Below are positions 57,066 to 62,193 of a DNA stretch of 62,193 nt, piece by piece. Made by a program: the position numbers and the translations under genes. The notes below the pieces were generated by a model. The model saw nothing but the letters and a program-made list of their open reading frames with translations. It had not been told where the DNA came from and ran no database searches. Source of the DNA: Porticoccaceae bacterium (GTDB lineage Bacteria; Pseudomonadota; Gammaproteobacteria; Pseudomonadales; Porticoccaceae); contig BPKH01000009.1 of NCBI GenBank assembly GCA_026005035.1, forward strand, positions 1 to 62,193. Direction: 5' to 3'. How positions within the stretch are numbered: position 1 is the stretch's first letter; each line of letters starts with the position of its first letter.

Positions 57066-57964
57066 TTGATGCCCGCCGCCGCCTCGCGGCCGCCCCCGGT
57101 GGGGAACTGGCGGCAGAGCTCGGCGGCGCCCCGCTTGGCGGTCAAGGGGGCGCGCACGCTCACCACGTAGCCGCCTTCGGGCTTGGCGGTGAGGATGGCG
57201 TGGGCTCGCTGGGGATGGCGGTTGGCGAGTTCGTTGCCGAACACCCCGCTCACCCGGCGGGCCCAGGGCTCGGCGGGTAGGAGGAAGACCGCGGCCTGGT
57301 CGTCGGCGGCCAGGGGGGCGAGGGCCTCGGCCTTGGCCATGTCCTCCCGGTAGCCGGTCTCCAGCCGCGCGAAGTGGTCGCGATCCTCGGCCATGAAGGC
57401 GCGCGGGTCGTCGTGGCGGCTCAGGATGCGAAAGAGCTCGGCGGGATCGAAGTGCAGCTCCGCCACCGTGGGTCCGTAGCCGTTGTAGTTGATGTAGATG
57501 CCGAGCTGTTCCAGCCGCTCCAGGTCCGCCCCGTCGAGGTCGAGCTCCCGGGCGCGGCGCAGGGCCGCCTCGCGCAGGTTGTCGCCGAAGGCGCCCACCA
57601 GCGCCCAGAGGGCGAAGCGCCCGCCCAGGTGGCGATCCACCAGCAGGCTGGTGCAGACGTCCGGGGCTTCGTCGACGATGAGGGTCAGGCGGGGGTGGCT
57701 CGGCCGCTCCCCGGGGCGGTGGTGGTCCACGTAGAAGACTTCGGCGCCGGCCGCCAGGCAGGCGTCCAGGGCGGCGCGGTTCTTCTCCAGGGAGATGTCG
57801 AGCACGGTGATCCGATCCCCCGCGGCAGGCTCCACCCGGGCGAGCAGTTCGATGTCTCGCTTCACGCCGGTCACCAACCGCGCCTCGCGGGGTTCGGCGC
57901 GGCGCAGTTGAACCAGGGCGCAGATGCCGTCGGCGTCGCCGTTGAACACGTCGTAACAGGTCAT
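56984..57964 (-). CDS. DHH family phosphoesterase
   Basis: This 326-residue protein has the DHH catalytic motifs FNGDADGICAL, VLDISLEKN, FYVDHHRPGE and DEAPDVCTSLLVD, and a C-terminal DHHA1-type FPTGGGREAAAGINHL. DHH proteins hydrolyse phosphodiesters or pyrophosphate-like bonds (RecJ, NrnA, PPX types); this one is NrnA-like in size, but its substrate is unknown. ATG 57964 follows AAGGGGAC and is 11 bp after sat, so it is the last gene of the sulfate operon. A role in clearing pAp or a nanoRNA is a reasonable guess in that setting, not shown by the sequence. Confidence 0.82.
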   Translation of the reverse strand: MTCYDVFNGDADGICALVQLRRAEPREARLVTGVKRDIELLARVEPAAGDRITVLDISLEKNRAALDACLAAGAEVFYVDHHRPGERPSHPRLTLIVDEAPDVCTSLLVDRHLGGRFALWALVGAFGDNLREAALRRARELDLDGADLERLEQLGIYINYNGYGPTVAELHFDPAELFRILSRHDDPRAFMAEDRDHFARLETGYREDMAKAEALAPLAADDQAAVFLLPAEPWARRVSGVFGNELANRHPQRAHAILTAKPEGGYVVSVRAPLTAKRGAAELCRQFPTGGGREAAAGINHLPEERLAEFIDRFRAPLPALRTAGR

Positions 57965-57975
57965 GGCCGTCCCCT

Positions 57976-59169
57976 TTAGGCACCCGCTTGGGAGCGGTAG
58001 TAATCCATCAGGATCTGCGCCACCTCGGGCCGGGTGAATTCCGGTGGCGGCGCGATGCCTTGACTGAGCATCTCCCGCACCTTGGTGCCGGAGAGGAGGA
58101 TGAAATCCTCCGGCGTGTGGTCGGGCGCCTCGCGCATCATCACCACGCGGCCGAGCTTTTTCGACCAGGCGGTGTGGTCGGCCTTGAAGATCTCGATTTC
58201 CAGGGCGCCCTTGGGGACCTCCTTGTCGAAGATCTCCTGGGCGTCGAAGGCGCCGTAGTAGTCTCCCACGCCGGCGTGGTCGCGGCCGACGATCAGGTGG
58301 GTGGCGCCCATGTTCTGGCGGAAGACGGCGTGGAGGACGGCTTCCCGGGGGCCGGCGTAGAGCATGTCGAAGCCGTAGCCGGTGACCATGACGCTGTTTT
58401 TGGGGAAGTAGAGCTCCACCATCTTGCGGATGCAGGCGTCCCGCACCGGCGCCGGAATGTCCCCCTTCTTGAGCTTGCCGAGCAGCATGTGGATCACCAG
58501 GCCGTCGGCGCCGAGCCGCTCCATGGCCATCCGGCACAGCTCCTCGTGGGCGCGGTGCATCGGGTTGCGGGTCTGGAAGGCCACCACCCGCTCCCAGCCG
58601 CGCTCGGCGATCTCGTTGCGGATTTCGACCGCGGTGCGGAAGGTGTCGGGAAAATCGGTCTGGAAGTAGCTGAAGTTGAGCACCTCGATGGGACCCGACA
58701 GCAGGGTGTCCCCCAGGGAGAGAAAAGTGGCCACGCCGGGGTGAGCGGGGTCCAGGGTGCGGAACACCTCCCGGGCGATCTCCTCGAGTTCCGCCCGGGG
58801 CAGCCGCTCCACCGCCTCCACGTCCATCACCGCCAGCACCGGGTGGCCCTCCACGTTGGGATCGCGCAGGGCGATGCGGCGGGCGCTGCCGATGGCGTCG
58901 GCGTCGCGGGTCAGGTTGACGATGGGCACGGGCCAGAAGAGCCCCGCTTGCGTGCGCATCTCCCGGGCCACCGACAGGGCGTCGTCGCGGTTCATGTAGC
59001 CGCTCAAGGGGTTGAAGTAGCCGCCGCCGAGCATCACCGCGTTGGCCGCCGCGGCGGAGTTGAGGAGCAGGGAGGGGAGGGTCTCCGCCTCCCGGACGAG
59101 CTCGTGGTGGCGCTCGGGATCGTAGACGAAGCGGGGGTTGAGGGTGTCGGAACCGTGGGGTTTGATCAC
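57976..59169 (-). CDS. sat: ATP sulfurylase (Sat, homomeric type)
   Basis: This 397-residue ATP sulfurylase forms adenosine 5'-phosphosulfate from sulfate and ATP. It has FQTRNPMHRAHEELCR (the HxxH-type ATP site), GRDHAGVGDYYGAFDA, LLSGTKVREML and a PUA-like N-terminal domain. It is the homomeric Sat found in many sulfur oxidisers, cyanobacteria and fungi, not the CysDN heterodimer of enterobacteria. The start is GTG 59169 with AAGGAGA upstream. Next to cysC and a permease, an assimilatory role is more likely, although dissimilatory use cannot be excluded. Confidence 0.96.
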   Translation of the reverse strand: MIKPHGSDTLNPRFVYDPERHHELVREAETLPSLLLNSAAAANAVMLGGGYFNPLSGYMNRDDALSVAREMRTQAGLFWPVPIVNLTRDADAIGSARRIALRDPNVEGHPVLAVMDVEAVERLPRAELEEIAREVFRTLDPAHPGVATFLSLGDTLLSGPIEVLNFSYFQTDFPDTFRTAVEIRNEIAERGWERVVAFQTRNPMHRAHEELCRMAMERLGADGLVIHMLLGKLKKGDIPAPVRDACIRKMVELYFPKNSVMVTGYGFDMLYAGPREAVLHAVFRQNMGATHLIVGRDHAGVGDYYGAFDAQEIFDKEVPKGALEIEIFKADHTAWSKKLGRVVMMREAPDHTPEDFILLSGTKVREMLSQGIAPPPEFTRPEVAQILMDYYRSQAGA

Positions 59170-59190
59170 AAGGGCTCTCCTTGCTGAAAC

Positions 59191-60969
59191 TCAGGGATGA
59201 AAGGGCCAAAAGATCGGGACGAGGGCGAGGACCACCACCGCGGCCAGCAGGCTGAAGGGCCCGCCCACCCGCAGATAGTCCCGCCCGTGGTATCCCCCCG
59301 GGCCCTGGACCATCAGGTTGGTCTGGTAGCCGAAGGGGGTCATGAAGCTCATGGAGGCGGCGAACATGATCGCCAGGGCAAAGGGCAACAGGCTCACCTC
59401 CAGCCGTTCCGCCAGGGAGACCGCCACCGGGTAGGCGAGCACCACGGCGGCGTTGTTGGTGACGAGCTCGGTGGCCGCCACGGTGAATAGGTAGAGCAGC
59501 ACCAGATTGAGCCAGGGGCTCTCCCCGCCCAGGGCGGCGATCACCCCGGCCATGGCGCTGGCCAAGCCGGTCTTTTGCAGGGCATAGCCGAGGGCCAGGG
59601 AGGCGCCGATGGCCAGCACCACCCGGGCATCGACACTGCGCTGGGCGAGGTCGAGATTGATGCAGCGGAAGAGCCCGAGCCCCGCCACCAGGAGCACGGA
59701 GGCGGTCACCAGCGGCAGAAGGCCGCTGACCACGGCGAGGACGAAAAGTGCCAGGGCGGCCAGCGCCACCGGCGCCTTGCCGTGGTCGGGCAGGGTGGCG
59801 CCGTCCAGCTGGGAGAGGAGCAGGAAGTCGCGGTGGTAGCGGTGGCGCCGCACGAAGTCGGCGGGCGCTTCGATGAGCAGGGTGTCGCCGGGGCGCAGGA
59901 CGATGTCGCCCACCTTCATGTCGATCTTGCGGCCGTCGCGGGAGACGGCCAGGATGGCGCCCCCGAACTGGGTGCGAAAGAGGCTCTCCTTGACTGTCTT
60001 GCCCGCTAGATTGGAGTCGGGGGCGACCACTGCCTCGATCAGCGCCCGCGAACTCATGGGGACGTCCAGCTTGAAGACGTGGCGCTCGGCGGGCTTGAGG
60101 CCCGGGATGCGGGCGCAGTTCGCTGACCGCCTCGGGCTGGCCGACGAACACCAGGATGTCGCCGCCGTGGATCACCTCGTCGGGGCCCTACCGCCGGGAT
60201 CACCCGCCCCCCCGACTGGATCTCGGAGAGGAAGGAGTAGCGCAGGTGGCGAAGCCCCGCCTCGGCGATGGTCTTGCCCGCCAGGACGCCGTCGGGATCC
60301 ACCTCCATCGGCACCGCGTACTGGCGGGCGTCGGCCACCACGTCGGACACCCCGTCGCGGTCGGGGAGGAGGCGGCGGCCCACCAGGGCAAAGTAGGCCG
60401 CGAGCAGCACCACCAGGGGGATGCCCACCTGGGCCGGCGAGAAGAGGGAGAGGGCTTCGAGTTCCGGCCGCCCCTGCATCAGCCCGACCAGCAGCAGGTT
60501 GGTGGAAGTGCCGATGAGGCTCAGGGTGCCGCCGACGATGGCGGCGTAGCTCAGGGGCAGGAGCAGCTGGGAGGACGCCACCCGGTGGCGCCGTGCCCAG
60601 TCCTGGACCTGGGGGATGAAGATGGCCACCACCGGGGTGTTGGCGATGAGGGAACTGGCCGCCGCCACCGCGGCGATCAAACGGGTCAGCACCCCGCGCA
60701 GATCGCCGCCGTGGCCGAGCAGGCGCTGGATCCACCAGGTGAGGGCCCCCGACTCCTTCATGGCCGCGCTCACCACGTAAAAGCAGACGATCACCCACAG
60801 TGCCGGATTGGCGAAGCCGAGGAAGGTCTCCTCGGGGGTGAGCACGCCGGTGACGAGAAGCATCGCGGCCGCCCCCGCCAGGGCAATGTCCACCGGCAGG
60901 CGCCCCGAGAGGATCGCCCCCCAGGGTGGCGGCCAGAATGGCCAGAGTGAAGAGGGCGTCGCCGCTCAT
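59191..60969 (-). CDS. SLC13/DASS family sulfate permease with RCK_C domains (frameshifted)
   Basis: This inner-membrane anion transporter has about 591 residues. Two membrane halves flank two RCK_C (TrkA-C) domains (PDGVLAGKTIAEAGLRHLRY and SNLAGKTVKESLFRTQFGG). Signatures include FLGFANPALWVIVCFYVVSAAM, SSLIANTPVVAIFIPQV, GTLSLIGTSTNLLLVGLM and, in the second half, NNAAVVLAYPVAVSLA and MTPFGYQTNLMVQGPGGY. Three extra-base steps (about 60922, 60190, 60127), each in or near G/C runs, interrupt the frame; correcting them restores the family layout. MSGDALFTLAILAATLG from ATG 60969 is the N-terminus. Neighbours sat and cysC point to sulfate as substrate. Confidence 0.83.
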
Positions 60970-60977
60970 GGACGGCC

Positions 60978-61591
60978 TCAGATGATCCCTCGCTGTTCTA
61001 GGTAGGCGAGGATGGTGGCCACCTCCTCCTCGAGGGTCATCTGGTCGGTGCGCAGGTGCAGCTCGGGGTGCTCCGGCGGCTCGTAGGGGTCGTCGATGCC
61101 GGTGAAGTTCTTGATCTCCCCCGCCCGGGCCTTTTTGTACAGCCCCTTGGGATCGCGCTGCTCGGCGGCCTCCAGGGGGCAGTCGACGAAGATCTCGATG
61201 AAGTCCATCCCCTCCGCCTCGTGGAGTTCGCGCACCATGCGCCGGTCCACCCGGTAGGGGCTGATGAAACTGGTCAGGGCGATCACCCCGGCGTCCACGA
61301 AGAGTTTCGCCACCTCGCCGATGCGGCGGATGTTTTCCCGCCGGTCCTCCTCCGAAAAGCCCAGATTCTTGTTGATGCCGTGGCGGATGTTGTCGCCGTC
61401 CAAGCGGTAGGCGAGTTTGCCACGCTCGTAGAGCGCCTCCTCGAGAGCCACGGCGATGGTGCTCTTGCCCGAGCCGGACAGGCCCGTGAACCAGAGGGTG
61501 GCACCCTTCTGGCCGAGCAGGCGGTTGCGGTCCTCCCGGGTGATGGGTCGCCATGGTGCCAGTGGACGTTGGTGGCCTTCTGTTCGGTCAT
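60978..61591 (-). CDS. cysC: Adenylyl-sulfate kinase (one frame step near the start)
   Basis: This APS kinase of about 204 residues makes PAPS for sulfate assimilation. The P-loop is in [58 protein letters not shown] and [22 protein letters not shown] follow. ATG 61591 gives [14 protein letters not shown]; joining this to [15 protein letters not shown] needs one missing C near 61550 (GACCC for GACCCC). This is one of the few apparent deletions in the window. It is the first gene of a cysC-permease-sat-DHH run. Confidence 0.93.
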
Positions 61592-61681
61592 TTCGGCATT
61601 CTCCGCGATGATTGGGCTGGCGGCCTAGACTAGCGCCTGGCAAAGAGAAGTAAAACGGGTTTTTTGTGTATCCTTGAACAA
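61592..61681. promoter_or_regulatory. Divergent intergenic region between cysC and lysR
   Basis: This 90-bp spacer is the only distinctly AT-richer stretch nearby (for example TTTTTTGTGTATCC and GAACAAATG). It must hold the promoters of the sulfate operon and probably of the LysR gene, and is a natural site for LysR binding. I could not fix a -35/-10 pair or a clear T-N11-A site. Confidence 0.45.
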
Positions 61682-62193
61682 ATGAATCGCTTAGAAGTCA
61701 GCCCGCGCTTCACCTGCGCCAGCTGGAGGTCTTCCTCGCCGTGGCCCGCCACGGCAGCACCGCCCGCGCCGCCGGCGAGCTGCACCTCTCCCAGTCGGCG
61801 GTGAGCGCGGCCCTGCGCTCCCTGGAGGAGCAGTACGGGGTGGCGCTCTTCGACCGCCGCGGCCGGCGGCTCGCCCTCAACCCGGTGGGGCGGGCACTGC
61901 GCGCCCGGGCGGAAGCCTTGCTCGCCCACGCCGGCGAGCTCCACCGCGCCCTGGCCGGCCACGGCGCCTGGGCCACCTGCGGGTGGGGGCGAGCTACACC
62001 ATCGCCAACCACCTCGCCGTGGGCTACCTGGTGGACTATCTGGCGCGCTACCCGGAGGCCAAGGTGGAATTCTTCGCCGCCAACTCCCCCGAGGTGGTCA
62101 GCCGGGTGCTCAACTACCAGGTGGACCTGGGCATGATCGAGGGAGAGGCGAGCCACCCGGATCTGGAGCTAGTGCCCTGGATGGGCGACGAGC
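61682..62193 (+). CDS. LysR family transcriptional regulator (partial, frameshifted)
   Basis: This is the N-terminal part of a LysR regulator. The winged HTH is [23 protein letters not shown] then [19 protein letters not shown], with the linker helix [23 protein letters not shown]. After one missing base near 61970 the effector domain begins [22 protein letters not shown] and [16 protein letters not shown]. The window ends within the effector domain. ATG 61682 is in a different frame from the HTH, so a further indel near 61709 or a non-ATG start is needed. It is divergent from cysC and likely regulates the sulfate genes (inference). Confidence 0.82.

Overview
The window looks like chromosomal DNA from a high-GC (about 70% by eye) gammaproteobacterium. 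The evidence is the block thrS-infC-rpmI-rplT-pheS-pheT-ihfA-MerR, a FldB-type flavodoxin, a YajC homologue, tRNAs with encoded CCA, and REP-like hairpins with a CCCGGAT...ATCCGGG stem. Bacteriohemerythrins, a homomeric-type ATP sulfurylase (Sat) with APS kinase, and an SLC13 permease would fit a Chromatiales/Ectothiorhodospiraceae-like lineage, but the genus cannot be fixed from the sequence alone. I see no prophage, insertion sequence, CRISPR array or plasmid gene.

Layout. 1-12,021: mixed housekeeping and stress genes (MnmD-like methyltransferase fragment, flavodoxin, VIT/CCC1 transporter, glutathione peroxidase, DUF2889 protein, arginase-family enzyme, two bacteriohemerythrins, M3 peptidase, Bcp, YajC, D-cysteine desulfhydrase-like PLP enzyme with an alanine/Na+ symporter, 5'-nucleotidase). 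12,249-20,093: translation block flanked by tRNA-Val(GAC) and tRNA-Pro(GGG); infC uses the AUU start. 20,144-32,088: an accessory catabolic-looking region with an LLM oxidoreductase, an AraC regulator, and a tightly overlapping run of an FAS1-like/MaoC dehydratase, four SDRs, two SnoaL-like proteins and an acyl-CoA ligase, closed by a convergent TonB-dependent receptor. 32,210-36,550: 2OG-Fe(II) oxygenase, peroxiredoxin, GDPD phosphodiesterase, DUF4124 protein, and XdhC-MocA molybdenum-enzyme maturation genes without a target enzyme.

36,636-57,065: thirteen same-strand genes that mostly overlap or abut (edd-glk-eda-zwf-pgl-pgi-malQ-glgB-glgX-glgP-glgC-pgm-glgA). Together they cover glycogen synthesis, debranching and phosphorolysis and the oxidative Entner-Doudoroff route. 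A perfect 14-bp palindrome of LacI-family type (TGTAAACGTTTACA) lies just upstream, on the stop codon of mocA. 56,984-61,591 (minus strand): DHH phosphoesterase, sat, an SLC13 permease with two RCK_C-like segments, and cysC, apparently a sulfate uptake and activation operon. A partial LysR regulator is divergent at the right edge.

Quality caution. Several genes are broken only by single-base frame steps, mostly one extra base in a homopolymer: mnmD, flavodoxin, DUF2889, arginase-family gene, 2OG oxygenase, glgB, glgA, SLC13. Two others look like one missing base (cysC, lysR). Translating across each step restores a normal family member, so I treat them as probable sequence errors rather than real pseudogenes. 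The most unusual candidate biology is the SDR/SnoaL cluster, where two SDR paralogues keep the active-site Ser and Lys but have Phe in place of the catalytic Tyr.
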